Positions 1-11,135 are shown, counted from the first letter of the stretch. The stretch is DNA of 64,000 bases from Brachypterus glaber (GCA_958510825.1 OY294046.1:47101794-47165793); one strand, 5' to 3'. Made by a program: numbers and translations. The notes: generated by a model from the sequence alone, not told the origin.

Positions 1-381
1 CTTAATTTATATTGTATTGGGACATATCTAACTAATTTTCCTTTTTTTTAAGAAAATCTTCCTATAACTTTTTTATTTTTAAATATATTTTTTTTTTTTA
101 ATTTGATACTGAATTTTTTAATTAATAGGTTATTGAAATCTTAGACGGGAAAGTGGTTGTTTTCTGGGTTGAGAGCAGATATGGACAGGCGGGACCTGTC
201 GAGCCTGGCGACTTTTCGAGACCCAGAAATCCCAGAAATCTTTTCCGGAGTGGATTTTTATCTTACACAAAAAATAGTATAAAAAAGTACAAAATATTCA
301 AGGTATAAAAAAATTAGGTACTAGATCGAGTGACACATGAAAGTTTGGCAGATGTCAAGATATGAATAAAGTTGTTATCAG
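1..381. other. AT-rich DNA with a degenerate repeat unit
   Basis: There is no coding signal. The first ~60 bases carry a 'cttaattt..attgtaytggga' motif that recurs, degraded, near 1675 and 2508, so this is probably old dispersed repeat. A more GC-rich patch lies at about 140-250. Nothing else is recognised. Confidence 0.4.
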
Positions 382-1265
382 TACCGGGTATCAAAATAAG
401 TATTGCCTACGAATTATCTCCGTAACTATAAAACTTTTTAAAATTTACAGAGCTTGTATGAACCGTAAATACCCCCATTTTTGCATGGTAATTATAAAAA
501 ATATAAATTCCGGTCTAAGCAGAAGTGATACCAACTTTTGATCTTTAAATGGAACCCTATATATTTGTTTATAGTTTTAGATTCTCCTTTAAATTCTCTT
601 TTCATTGATATGTTTGCCTTGAAGATGGCGCCACAGAAGCTATTTTTCATAAGAACAACATCACTGTCCTATTATTGGAATATTTCTGAAACTTGACATT
701 TCAAATCTTTTAGTAGTAGGCTAAGAATTTAATGTTTATGTGAAACTGGTTTTCTTTTGTTTTTATCAAAATGGCGTAATTTTAAAGTTTTTTTTTAAAT
801 CATCAATTTTAAAGCCATTTGTGCTAAATTTTCAAATGGAATGACCTATTTTTGATTAAACTCTACAAGAAGAACGTGCAAACACCCTAATTGGATTGGC
901 CCTTTTTAGGAAAAATAACCATATTTCTTCAAGTTTGATATAGCTCCCAACGGAATATGGCCATTTTCCCCGAAAAGGGCTTGTTGTTTTTATGAAAAAT
1001 GTCTCCTGTGGCGCCATCTTTAATGAAAATATCTACTTGTGATATATCAATGAAAAGAGAATTTAAACGCAATTCCAAAAATATATACAAATATATAGGG
1101 TTCCATTTAAAAATCAAAAGTTGGTAACACTTCCGCTTAGTTCCGGAAGTGATATTTTTTATAATGACCTTGACAAAATGGGGGTATTTACGGTTCATAC
1201 AAGCTCTGTAAATGTTATAGTTAAGGAGATAATTCGTAGGCAATACTTCTTTTGACACCCGGTAT
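382..1265. mobile_element. Foldback element with ~280-bp inverted arms and TA flanks
   Basis: Two long arms are inverted copies of each other: about 384-660 and 985-1263. Both arms carry the same landmarks in mirrored order: CCGGGTRTCAAAA at the tip, the block around 'gcctacgaattatctcc', a 'gaaccgtaaatacccc' block, 'tggaaccctatata', and 'gatggcgccaca' near the inner end. A TA dinucleotide abuts each tip, which fits a TA target duplication of the Tc1/mariner type. The ~320-bp spacer has no coding signal. Open frames inside the arms are by-products of the repeat. Class by TSD is an inference. Confidence 0.8.
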
Positions 1266-3151
1266 ATAAGGTGCTAAAAAATATATAAATACCTACAGTA
1301 TTATTAAAACATTTCCAGTGGTGGACTGAGTACTAAGGCGCCCGGATCGCTTAGGTTGGGGGCCCGTAAAATGGCCAGAGGGCGCCCGCAAAGGAAATAT
1401 TATTTAATTGTTTCTCTTATTCTCTTTTTTCTAAAAAGCATGTGACAGTACTTAGCTTTTTTCTCATGGAATGGATTCCATAATAAAAAAACGAAAAAAA
1501 AAACATATAAAAAAACTCTTTATTGAAAAGATTCAAAAACTACAATTCTATAAAATTAAATGGAACCCTTCTAAATTATTTTTGCGGGCCCTTTGTTATA
1601 AAATAATAATAACAAGCATTCTATAGCATACTCCTCGCAGTTCCAAGCAGCTTTTTCCTGGTGCAGTTTTAAGTTAAACTTAATTTAATTGTATCGGGAT
1701 ATTTAAAATTTTTAAGTAAAGCACCCTATAGTATATTCAACTTCAAGTACAGTAGTAATAAACAAACGCACGTGATTACAACGGATTTAGTGACAGGGTA
1801 GGAAAAAATGTTTCTATATGACGGTCCATTGCAATGCATTGTATGCTTCTCTGTAAGTGCTCATGTACTGACCTGTTTAATTTTCTACATCCCTACTCTC
1901 GCAACATTCGAGTGTTTTAACCAATAAAATCACGCTCCCGCTGTCGCCTGCGCGATTCTTTCATTTACTTCCACTGCACCTTGGACTTGAATTTACTATA
2001 TAACTTTTTTGTTCTTAAATATTTTTTTTTTCTTTTGGTATGATTGACTTTTTTAATGAAGGTAACTTTTTTCCTTCTATTTTTTCGATTTTTAATAGTT
2101 TATAACTTTGTTTTTAAGGGGATATTTTTCAAATTTAATAGATTTGGTAAAAGTAAGTTTTCCTAAAAAAATAGCGTTTAACCTTCTATTTCTTTCGATT
2201 TTATTTAAAAGTTATAACTTTTTTTGTCTTGACACCCATATGGGTAAAAGAGTTGAAGATTAACTTTTTTTATCGATCGGATTATTCTTTCTTAAGTTAT
2301 CGTCCCCGAAAGAAAAAGTGACAGACGGATATTTTTAAAGTGGTTTAGAGTTGCACCTTAGTACAGCTGTTTTATTATAGACAAAATTTTTCTTTTTTTG
2401 AGGTCCGAAGTAAACGTATAATACTCCTCTGCTGTGAAGCTGCGAAGAGAATATCAAGCGGCTTTGCATTCTATAGTATACTCACATTTTTTTTTCCGGT
2501 AGATTTTTTTTTTAACTTAGTTTTTATTGTACTGGGATATTTTAAACTAATTTTTATTTTTTATATCTTTTTTGTTTTAAGTGAAATGTGTGACTCTTTT
2601 ATTAAAAGTAATTTTTGATAAAAATATAACTTTAATATACCTATATTTTTTTATATTTAAATGTTTTTATAAGCTTACCAAATTAAAAAAAAAAACATAT
2701 GATTTTTCTTAATTTGGTACGATTGATCTTTTAATAACAGTTATTTATATACCAAGGGAGTAAACTGTCTGTTTTAGTCCCGCGGCATAATGTCTCCTAA
2801 AATCAGCGTAGCGGAGTAAGAAAAACGTTTACGCTAGGGATTTTTTTTATTTTTTATCAAAACATTGTATGTTAATTGTTTTTAGTTACGGCCTAGCCCT
2901 AAAAATAAATCTAAATGTATATTGTTTGACAAACATTTCGACTTTTTTAATCAAATACGTTTATTAAAACTGTTTTTTTTTTCATTTCCTAATTTATTCA
3001 TTATGATTGTCGATAAAGTAGGCAATAAAAAATGATACACATAAATTTAAGTGATTTCGTGATGTATGAATAATTCATAACTATATTTTATGGATACTTT
3101 ACTTTTTTATATATTTTTTATAATTTTAAATATTTACTGAAAATAAAAAGT
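1266..3151. other. Non-coding AT-rich stretch with degraded direct repeats
   Basis: A G/C-rich patch at about 1320-1395 contains 'ggcgcccg' and 'gggggcccg' motifs. A degraded direct repeat joins about 1618-1715 and 2468-2560: both start 'attctatag.atactc' and continue into 'attgta.tgggatattt', and the latter motif also opens the window. The rest is poly-T-rich DNA without coding signal. Confidence 0.35.
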
Positions 3152-3935
3152 ATGTTTGTATATAAGATTAAAATATTGTTGCAGAAATATGGATGTGAAA
3201 GATTCGAAGAAATTCAAATTAAAGAAGAAGAAAATAGTTTAGCACATGATGAGCTAAATCATGTGCCATTTGGTAATATATCAAATAACAGCAGTACTGT
3301 TGAAATACTTGATGAGTTGAAATTTGAATATGAAGATCATGATGTAAAGATCGGTATTACTGAAAACAGAAATATGCCTCTAGAGTTTAATTTAGATGAC
3401 ACCCTACACGCAAATAAGTTTTACAAAAAAAACTTGGAAGGTACACTGAATTTGGATAAATTTTCCGGAAAAATATCAGAAGAAACTACAAATAAGGACA
3501 TCCTTTGCCAAAAAGAATCAGAAGTCAAACTATATACAGATAAAGTATGCGAGCGAAATCAGAATAAAGAAGTACATGGGTAGAAATTTGAATATGAAGA
3601 TCATGATGTAAAGATCGGTATTACTGAAAATAAAAATATTCCTTTTAAATTTAATTTAGAAAACACCATACACTCAGATAAGTTTTACAAAAAAAACTTG
3701 GAAGGTACACTGAATTTGGATAAATTTTCCGGAAAAATATCAGAAGAAACTTCAAATAAGGACATCCTTTGCCAAAAAGAATCAGAAGTCAAACTATATA
3801 CAGATAAAGTATACGAGCAGAATCACAATAAAGAAGTACAAGATTACAAATATATCTTTGTAGCTACTGTGATAAAGGTTTTAAATTTAAATACGATTTA
3901 AAGTCTCATTTACTAACTCAAAGCAAAATGTGACC
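3152..3935 (+). pseudogene. Decayed acidic-linker / C2H2 finger gene, copies A and B
   Basis: A 143-codon frame (3152-3583) encodes a hydrophilic, Glu/Lys/Asp-rich polypeptide starting around the IKEEEN motif, as in acidic N-terminal parts of insect zinc-finger proteins. It ends at a TAG, but the same frame resumes at once with a second copy of its last 88 codons (NLDKFSGKISEET, CQKESEVKLYTDK in both). Near 3857 the reading slips frame. In the other frame a finger can be read at 3859-3921: CSYC, twelve residues, H, three residues, then Gln where the last His should be. Related modules follow at 5503 and 5950. I take this as a broken copy of a lineage-specific finger family. The function is unknown and no intact start or splice site was established, although a 'ttgcag' acceptor-like site precedes the conserved part at about 3182. 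Confidence 0.55.
3319..3843 (+). repeat. 264-bp in-frame tandem duplication
   Basis: The block beginning GAAATTTGAATATGAAG at 3319 recurs at 3583, an offset of 264 bp or exactly 88 codons. The copies are highly similar and keep the reading frame, with a single TAG at the junction (3581-3583). This indicates duplication of one linker module within a coding exon. Confidence 0.85.
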
Positions 3936-4649
3936 TTGAACTTTCACCACCACTCTTGCGCTTCTGCATGTATCGTCATTTTTGCACCAATACAAAGCTT
4001 TCTCTATATTTAAAAAATTATTTTAAAGCAGACAAAGCAATAAAAAGACGTAACAGTGGCGTGTAATTTTTTATTTTGCTAATATCTCCAAAAATATTTG
4101 TGCCTAATTTTACTTTACTTTCTATCCTTGCTAAAATTATAAAATTAAAAAAATAGACCAAAAAAAGTCCAAACTTTTTTTGGCCCCTTTGACCCCCTGT
4201 TACCCTACCCTAACCACATACTCTAATTTCAGTTCCCTCCGCAAATATACCCTCCAAATTTAAAATCGCTACGATTTGTCGTTCTTGTGTTATCGTGTTA
4301 AATTGATTAAATTTTTTTGTTTTTTAGAAATGATTAGAGAATATAGAAATTTTGTGATTTTTTTTCCTAAACTGTTTTTTTCCCAGAGAAAGCACCATTC
4401 TTAACATATCCTTAACTTTTTTCGATCAGTTTTATAAATTAAAATGTATAGCATTAATTGGGAAACTAGCTAAACGGGTTAAAGCCTCTTATTCATTATT
4501 AGACCTTTACTTAGCTCGTCGGTTTGCGTGAATGGACTTTTTAAGTTAATAGCCTTTTAAAAAGTAACGTTTTTGGTAGCACAAAATGTTACTTCCTCTT
4601 AATCGCATTTTTTTTAAAGGTAGCTCCTACAGTGTTACACTATATGACA
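3936..4649. other. Unannotated AT-rich stretch
   Basis: I see no coding signal, repeat arm or RNA gene here. A C-rich patch near 4185-4215 ('ggcccctttgacccc') resembles other intergenic repeat debris in the window. Confidence 0.3.
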
Positions 4650-5271
4650 TTTTACGGATATTTACGTTTTGAAGGTCATTTCAAGGTCAACTTTTTTACT
4701 GCTGTTAAATTCTTCTAAAAAAAATAAAAATCCCTTGTAAAAAACTTTTTTTGGACTTTGGACTGCTATTTAATTCTCCTCAAAAAAATAAAAATCGTTT
4801 GTAAAAAACTTTTTTTGATCAGATTTTTAGTTTCAGAGATAAGACAGCTACACAAAGTTAAAAAAGTTGGATCTCCGACAGACTCGACTAGTCAATTCCT
4901 ATGTATTTTGAGCAGCTGAAATCGAATCTGTAGTCGGAATTTGAAAGTTAGCTCCCAATTTAAACATAACCTCAAAAAACATACTTTTTGCGATATGATA
5001 TGTTTTTTGAGGTTATGTTGAAAATGGGAGCTAACTTTCAAATTTCGACCTTAGATTTGGATTCACCGTTTCAAAATAGATAGGAATTGACTAGTCGAGC
5101 CCTTCGGAGATCCAACTTTTTTAATTTTGTATTATCTCTGCAACTAAAAGTCCGATCAAAAAAGGTTTTTTACAAAAGATTTTTATTTTTTTGAGGAGAA
5201 TTAAATAGCAGTAAAAAAAATATGTTTCTATTTAAAAAAAAGTTGACCTTGAAAAAAAATATCCGTAAAAA
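4650..5271. mobile_element. Foldback element inserted in the finger-gene cluster
   Basis: Arms at about 4650-4980 and 5003-5271 are inverted copies. The tips share TTTTACGGATATT, then 'tcaaggtcaac', then a block with 'ggatctcc', 'gactagtcaattcct', and an inner core 'ataacctcaaaaaaca' meeting its mirror 'tgttttttgaggttat'. The left arm has an internal near-duplication ('ctgctgttaaattctt' / 'ctgctatttaattctc') that the right arm lacks. The core resembles that of the foldbacks at 13.8, 16.1, 16.4 and 22.5 kb. It is non-coding. Confidence 0.8.
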
Positions 5272-5502
5272 ATAAATGGCCATTTTGTTTCCTTCATTAA
5301 AATAAACAACTTATGTTTTACATTTTTTTTTCTAAAATTCTAGTATTCGAGATATTTGAAAGTGTCAGGTTAAAAAAAACAGCCGGTATATATTTTGTCG
5401 GTAATTAATCGACAAACGTGCAGTATATATTTATATAAACTATCAATTCTTAACTTAGAAATAATAACAATTAAAAATATTTCTAAAGCATTTAAGTTAA
5501 AT

Positions 5503-5939
5503 ATTGTTGCAAAAAAATAGAAGCAAATGAAAAATTAGAAGATATTAAAATTCAAAATAAAGACCTAAATCATGTTTTGGGGAACATCATATATCGAATA
5601 ATAGTAGTTCTGATAAAACACTTTAGACAATTTAAAGATCAGGATATAAGAATTAATTTAATTGAAAATATGAATATGCCCATTAATTATAATTTAGAGA
5701 ACAAGAAATACTTAAAAGATACAGATTCCAGGAAAATGTCAGAAGATACTTTAAATAAAGATGATCTCTGCGAAAACGATTCCGAAGTCGAATTATATAC
5801 AGACAAAGGTTGCGAGCAAAACCTAAATCACAATATACAAGATTGCAATAAACATGGGAAAGGATATTTCTGTAACTACTGTAATATACAATCCAAGTAC
5901 AATTTAAAGTCTCATTCAGTTACTCACTTAAATAAATAG
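5503..5939 (+). pseudogene. Decayed acidic-linker / C2H2 finger gene, copy C
   Basis: This diverged copy of the 3.2-kb module starts with the same 'aaatattgttgca' lead-in and gives LEDIKIQNKD-, MSEDTLNKDDLC- and SEVELYTDKGCEQN-like stretches. It ends with a finger-like motif: FCNYC, ten residues, H, three residues, H, then a stop at 5937-5939. A standard C2H2 finger has twelve residues between the second Cys and first His, so two codons appear to be missing. The first part (before ~5640) is in another frame, showing at least one indel. It is separated from copies A/B by the foldback at 4650-5271. Confidence 0.55.
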
Positions 5940-5944
5940 TATTA

Positions 5945-6452
5945 AAGAAAATGTAGATTTAACGGAGAAATACGAAGACATTCAAATGAACAAAGAAAAA
6001 AACGAACTATAATACGAACAACTCAATCAGGTTCTATTTGATAATACGATGAATAACAACAGTTCTGATGAAAAACTGGAAACGAAATTTGAAGCTAAAG
6101 AACATGATCTAAAAAAAGGAATTATAAATACTTTGAATATTACCCAGGAGACAACATACACACGGAGACGATTTGCGACAAATACTCAGAAAACACATTG
6201 CATATCGATAAATCTTGTAATAATTTTAGATGATATTATAATATCATCTAATATTAGGTATGACCTAAAAAATAGAAGCAACATTTTAAAATATAAACAA
6301 GAGTAGAAGAAAATAAAAGAAGATAAGTTCTGCAAGAAAAACTCAGAAGATATACTGCATTTGGATAAATTTTTCGAGAAAACATCAGAAGATACTTTTA
6401 ATAAATGCGATAAAGATTCTGACATTAATTCGAAAGACCCAAATTTTTAAAT
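5945..6452 (+). pseudogene. Decayed acidic-linker module, copy D
   Basis: This is a fourth, more degraded module: MNNNSSDEKLETKFEAKEHD at 6049 parallels the linker start of copies A-C, and SEDILHLDKFFEKTSEDT at about 6340-6400 parallels NLDKFSGKISEET. Between them lies unrelated or rearranged sequence, including a short palindrome 'gatgatattataatatcatc' at about 6230-6249. No finger motif was found before the minisatellite begins. It is probably dead. Confidence 0.45.
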
Positions 6453-6464
6453 TTGAAAATTGCT

Positions 6465-6840
6465 TTATAGGGGTTTTTGAGGTTGCTGAAATTGAATCTG
6501 ATAATAAAAAAATTCTAAATCCACCCCTTGAGGGGTGGGGGTAGTTATTGTGAAAATTGGTATATGTATTGGGGGTTTTGAGGTTGCTGAAAGTGAAGTA
6601 TAAAAAAATTATCCGTCCCCAAAAGGGCGGGGGGTAGTTTTCGTGAAAATTGGTATACTGGGGTTTTTCAGGTTGCTGGGGGGTATATTTTGTAAAAATT
6701 GGTGTGTTGGGGTTTTTAAGATTGCTGAAAGAGAATCTGATAATAAACAGTTCTAACTGCACCCCTTAAGAGGCGGGGGGTAGTTTTCGTGAAAATTGGT
6801 ATATTTTAAGGTTGCTAAAAGTAAATCTAATAATAAAAAA
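6465..6840. repeat. ~99-bp minisatellite, about 3.5 units
   Basis: Units begin 'ggggtttttgaggttgctga' at about 6471, 6571, 6660, 6709 and (degraded) 6805. The third is shortened to about 49 bp. A full unit contains the tip, 'aatctgataataa', a palindromic C/G block ('accccttgaggggtgg' type) and 'cgtgaaaattggtat'. Similar single units occur near 17760 and 22670. The long minus-strand open frame here is a by-product of the repeat. Confidence 0.75.
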
Positions 6841-7171
6841 TCCATTTTACGTGCTTAGGTGTAAAATGGGAAAGCTCTTTTACAGGGCAGTGTATTTTAA
6901 TGTAGAATCACTTCTTAAAATTCTCGCAATCATTTCTGAATAACCCTGTATGCTTACATTTGACCATTTTTTTACATGCTTATTAAACCGGCTGATAAAA
7001 ACGCGAAAGTGTAATTTGAATATTTGATAATTTGTTTGCTTAATCAATATTGTCTATGTTTGTATACTCCTCAATTTTGGTAGAAATAATTCCTGAATAA
7101 AAAAAATAATTTTTTTTATTTAGTTTCCCCGACTTTTTCTTCATACACGTACACACAGAGAAATGATTACT
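6841..7171. other. Unannotated spacer
   Basis: A small hairpin (CCATTTTAC ... GTAAAATGG, about 6842-6869) is the only structure seen. There is no coding signal. Confidence 0.3.
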
Positions 7172-7434
7172 ATTATGTTTATGTTTATTTTTTAACCTCG
7201 TACTATTCTACTTAATTAAGCATCCCCTAAGTCCAGGACTTGTGTGGGCTAGTAGTAGAGGGAACCACCGGCTTTAATTGACTTTCGAAGCAATATATCT
7301 AGGGAGTACGCCTTCGCCAAATTTCAATTATTAATTAACTGAAAAAGGCAATCGGCGCCAGTGAGGTTTGAACTCACGATCATAGCTCAGTGTCAACGCT
7401 ATATCGATGCCTTAGACCGCTGAGCTAATCTCCC
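7172..7434 (-). mobile_element. tRNA-derived SINE, copy 1
   Basis: Read on the minus strand from 7434, it starts GGGAGATTAGCTCAG, an A-box-like promoter (TTAGCTCAGCGG). About 50 bases later comes a B-box-like GAGTTCAAACCTC. The tRNA-like head lacks a pairing 3' acceptor strand, so it is not a tRNA gene. A ~170-bp unrelated body follows, ending in an (ACATAA)-type tail at about 7172-7185. A second copy, on the plus strand, is at 24172-24440. The two are near-identical over ~260 bp, which supports a real SINE family with a pol III promoter. Confidence 0.85.
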
Positions 7435-8416
7435 AATTAACAATTACGTATTATTTAGATTAAAAGTTACTAGATTCGCAATTATGTTAGTTACTTAAAT
7501 CAAATGTTTAAATTTTTAACTTAAAAACTTGAAACACGTAAAAGTGCTTGGTTTAAATAATAATAATTTATCAAATTATATTAGTGTCCTTCGATTATAC
7601 AATTAATAAACAAATATCGGGACTAGGACTTTAAATAAAAACACTAAGTTTTATGCTCGCCTCTTTTGTGAAGCGGCTACTCTCCAGTCCTAATGTTTTC
7701 CTAAAAGCGTTTGTATCTTCGGACTGCTTTTGGGTTTCTGCACAAATCGCCACTTGGCGACGCCTTTGTTTCTTACAAGTGACCTAATCATTTTATTTAT
7801 TTATAAATTATAATTATTTTGTTTTGCTTTATTTTATTTTTAATCATTTTATTATTTTGTAGTATATGGCCATTGTGCTGTAATAAAAAATTATTATTAT
7901 TATGCACTAGCGACGTTTCGTCTTTAATCAAGACTTTATCAAGCTAAAAGAGAGAAAAAGACCCTATGTAATAACATAAAAAAAATTATATAACTTAAAA
8001 AAAAATTAAAAACGTCTACTTTTTAATCTTATGCCTAGATAATACGAAAAACATTTACCTTAGCATACTTAAAACACTACATTTAACATAAATATTATTT
8101 AAATAAACAATTACGAACAATAAACAAAACTATAGAACCGTACACGTAGACATATTTCAAATTAACTGTATATGTTTTTTCTTCCTCTTTCTTATCACAA
8201 GAACACCTATATGTATTCTTGGTAGACTATAGTGAACTATATTTATATGAAAGACAAATGCTGAAGGCGCCTTTATATAAAATAAAATAGCAAAAGCTAA
8301 ATACCAACAACTTATCCTATAACAAATGAATGCATTTAACACATCGCGAACTATCAACTAAAAAAAAACTAAAAAAAAAAACACAAACAAAAAAAACAAA
8401 AAGAACAAAAAAGGAG
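7435..8416. other. Non-coding stretch with a hammerhead-like motif
   Basis: On the minus strand at about 7944-7911 the order UUGAUAA, a GUCUU/AAGAC stem, GAAACG resembles the strand order of a hammerhead ribozyme core (CUGANGA, stem II, GAAA). Two core bases differ and no cleavage-side half was found. Near 8350-8420 there is a long A-rich run. No genes are seen. Confidence 0.3.
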
Positions 8417-8513
8417 AAAAAAAATCACTACCCATCAAAAGGCTAGGTTACATAGGGAGAAAAAGGAAAAAAAATCATGTAACCTAGCCTTTTGATGGGT
8501 AGTGATTTTTTTT
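8417..8513. repeat. Perfect hairpin, 37-bp stem, 23-nt loop
   Basis: Bases 8417-8453 are exactly complementary to 8477-8513. The stem core is CACTACCCATCAAAAGG / CCTTTTGATGGGTAGTG with A/T tips, and the loop is purine-rich (8454-8476). It contains no open frame. It could be a very young MITE or snap-back event, or a precursor-like hairpin if transcribed. Confidence 0.9.
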
Positions 8514-9035
8514 TATTTTATCATTTGCTTTTGTTTTATTCTTTGTGATTTATGGAATTGTTTTTCTGGCCAAAGCGTTATTTTACCTATGATTGAAATT
8601 TAGTGCCAAAGTTTGACATTAAATCAAAAATGTAAAAATATATTAAAATGCCTATATCTCGGAAACTAATAGTCCTACGATAAAAATAACATATGTTTTT
8701 GTAGAGAATTAAACATTATTTCCATATAACTAAATTTTTTTTGTCCTACCAAAATAATAAGATATTGCTAAAAACTATAGTTTTTGTCCGTTTTGACCCC
8801 CTTGCTCTAAGCTAATGTTAACCATATTTGACCACCAATCGTTGGTGTAAGAATTTTTTAAATCGGAAATTCCGTTAAAAAGTTATAAGGTTTACGTACA
8901 AGACAGGCAGATTTTTTCACATTTTATCGACGTTTCATGACATTCTAAACCCCAAAATGCAAAAAAAAATAATTTTGATTTTTCTGTCAAAAATAGTATC
9001 AATACTAATTTTTAGGAATAAGTATTTAACTAATT
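8514..9035. other. Unannotated AT-rich stretch
   Basis: No coding signal or clear repeat arm was found. A 'tttttgtccgttttgacccccttgctc' style patch near 8785 is similar in flavour to other intergenic repeat debris. Confidence 0.3.
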
Positions 9036-9305
9036 TTTTATTCTATTGATTCTAAAAGCGGCACTTTTTGTTCATGTTTTACGGGCGAAAAGTTGAACTT
9101 TGTGGCCCTAGGGCCACTAACTAAAACTTGTTATTTTTAAGCTTTTTAAAAGAAGATGCTTTACCTTTACTGTAATATTTATAAAGAAATATGATCTTTT
9201 GGTCACTTTTAGTCTTGAACTAACTGTTCTTTTTGACCAGATACGGTTAATATAATCATTACATACAAAATAAAAATTTCTTTTATAACATAACCTCAAA
9301 ATATA
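9036..9305 (-). repeat. Dispersed repeat, paired with 33358-33630
   Basis: Read on the minus strand this matches the plus strand at 33358-33630 throughout: 'ttgaggttatgttat', 'ctggtcaaaaagaac', 'gtgaccaaaagg', 'tattacagtaaaggtaaa', 'aaaaagtgccgc / gtgtcgc'. The two copies are in opposite orientation, ~24 kb apart. No coding signal; probably part of a larger interspersed element. Confidence 0.75.
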
Positions 9306-9643
9306 TGTTAACTGATTAATCTGTATTCATCCATCAAAATAACTTAAAAACACAATATTTCAATTGTAAAATCAATTTTAATATTTATAATATTCATAGA
9401 ACAGTTTTGTATTATTATTTTCATAACAGACACATTTTAACAGAAATTAATAACCAAGCTATAGCTTTTTTAGTTTGAAAATGAAACCGCACGCAAAAGA
9501 AACGATTCAATTGTTTTTTTTTTGCTATTTGATTGGATAGCAATTTGTCATGGATAACTAGAAAAGAAATATTTTTTGTAATTTAAAATTAAGTATATTT
9601 TAATAATTTATTATAATTAGTAACAATCGAATAAAAAATATTG
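9306..9643. other. Unannotated AT-rich stretch
   Basis: No coding signal, repeat arm or RNA gene was recognised. Confidence 0.3.
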
Positions 9644-9739
9644 TATAATACACGGGCAAAAAGTTAAATTTCTATCGGCAGGCCTTCGGCTTCTAAAAAC
9701 CTACTCAATCGAAAAACTTAACTTTTCGCCCTTGTATTA
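9644..9739. mobile_element. Small palindromic MITE
   Basis: The ends are TATAATACACGGGCAAAA and, inverted, TATAATACAAGGGCGAAAAG; the pairing continues into 'agttaa'. Total length is about 95 bp with no coding capacity. Confidence 0.6.
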
Positions 9740-10216
9740 TAAATAACTATTAAAACTTCAATAATTTATTTCAAGTTTAATTTGTACTTGTTTTTAAGAA
9801 ATTAGCATTAGTAATATTTTTTACTATTTTTAGTAATTTAAATATTCAGTGTAAACACCTACTTGCCATATTGCCTTTCAGCTTCTTCAAAATTCAATAC
9901 AAGAAATTTTATTATTCAAATCAAGCACTCAACTTCAATTAAGCAAAACATTTAATTTAAGGAGTTGTTCTGATTTTTGAGGCAAAAAATTGACGATATT
10001 TAGATTTTTTTTTTCAGAAAACCTGTATTATTTTTTTGTACAAAACTCTTTACAAAGTATTAGGCAACTTAAAGTTCACATTTTTTTGCCGTCGTAAATA
10101 AATGCGCTGAAGTTGACACCTCAAAAATAACATGGCAAACGGTCCCAGCGATAGCTCCGCCCCCATTGGTCTAAAACAGAAAAATCAAAAACAGCCTTGT
10201 TAAAAATTACAAATTA
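9740..10216. other. Unannotated stretch
   Basis: AT-rich and without coding signal. A more balanced patch at 10090-10190 ('gcgatagctccgccccc') is not recognised. Confidence 0.3.
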
Positions 10217-10354
10217 CGCCCAGTTTATCAGTTTACAGTTAAATCTTTATCTAAAAGATAAAGTCTCAGTTAAGAGCAAATTCTGGATTTTGGTTGAAGT
10301 TGCTATGGTTATTACGTGTCAGCTAAATTTAACTGCACTTTGATAAACCCAGCC
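10217..10354. mobile_element. Short MITE with GGCYSRGTTTATCA ends
   Basis: The left end GCCCAGTTTATCAGTTTA and the inverted right end GGCTGGGTTTATCAAAGTG match over about 25 bp, continuing into 'cagttaaat'. The element is about 138 bp and non-coding. Confidence 0.55.
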
Positions 10355-10646
10355 TTAGTTCGCTTATGTCACCAATAGTCGAAATTCCAAAAAAAAATCC
10401 ACCCGTATTTTAGTGAAAAAAAAAATCCATTTTCCGGCCAAACACGAATAAAAAAGGGGGATAAAATATATATAAGCTTATGAAAAAAAAAAAAAAATTG
10501 TACACAACTCGTCAACATGATTTTCGACAAATTGCTGAAAGATTTAAGTCAATATATTAGTTTTTTTTTTAATCGCTGGGACCATTTTGAAAAATGGCAT
10601 TTTGAGAAAAACACATTTACATTTTTTTTATGTTTTAAAGTACAGA

Positions 10647-11042
10647 GTGTATTTGAAATAGGGTCCGAAATTTTAAGGCGTGATTCTACATCAGAAAATA
10701 TGACAAAAAGTTCCTATAAACATATGTCTAAAAATGCATCGCAAGGGAGCTAAGCCCCTTTAAAAGTAGCTAAAAAATCATTATTTCATTATTTATTTAT
10801 TTAATAACTTAGGAACTCTTTAAGATATAGCGGCGAGGTTTCTCACGTTCTAATCTTAATAAGGCCCATCCTCGTATGTTATTTTCATGTACTTATCTTA
10901 ACCAGGGGTGTGAGAAACGGGGGGTGGGGGGCTTATTAGTTTTTTGTCTCAAACTTTTTTCTGTGTAACTTTTTTGTAATTTTATTTTTGGAATATGATT
11001 TCTTAGATCAAAATACATAAAAGATACTCTTGTTTCAAAAGA
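10647..11042 (+). repeat. Partial copy of the GTGTATTTGAAATAGGG foldback family
   Basis: It follows the left arm of the element at 11136-12180 almost block for block (tip GTGTATTTGAAATAGGG, 'gacaaaaagttcctat', 'gggagctaagcccc', 'accaggggtgtgagaaacgg', 'ttctgtgtaactttttt') and stops near 11042. The short open frame overlapping its start at 10517 has no supporting feature. Confidence 0.75.
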
Positions 11043-11135
11043 AAAAGAATTTCGTCAAAATATTTTAGGAGCGTATTCTATACATATTTAATAAGAAGTA
11101 TATATACTATATATTATATAGTGTATATTACATAT

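Noticed and set aside
929..1258. A 109-codon minus-strand protein
   Set aside because: It lies wholly within the right arm of the 382-1265 foldback and its mirror occurs in the left arm; composition reflects the repeat.
6385..6762. A Pro-rich 125-codon minus-strand protein
   Set aside because: The repeated peptide pattern is a translation of the ~99-bp minisatellite.
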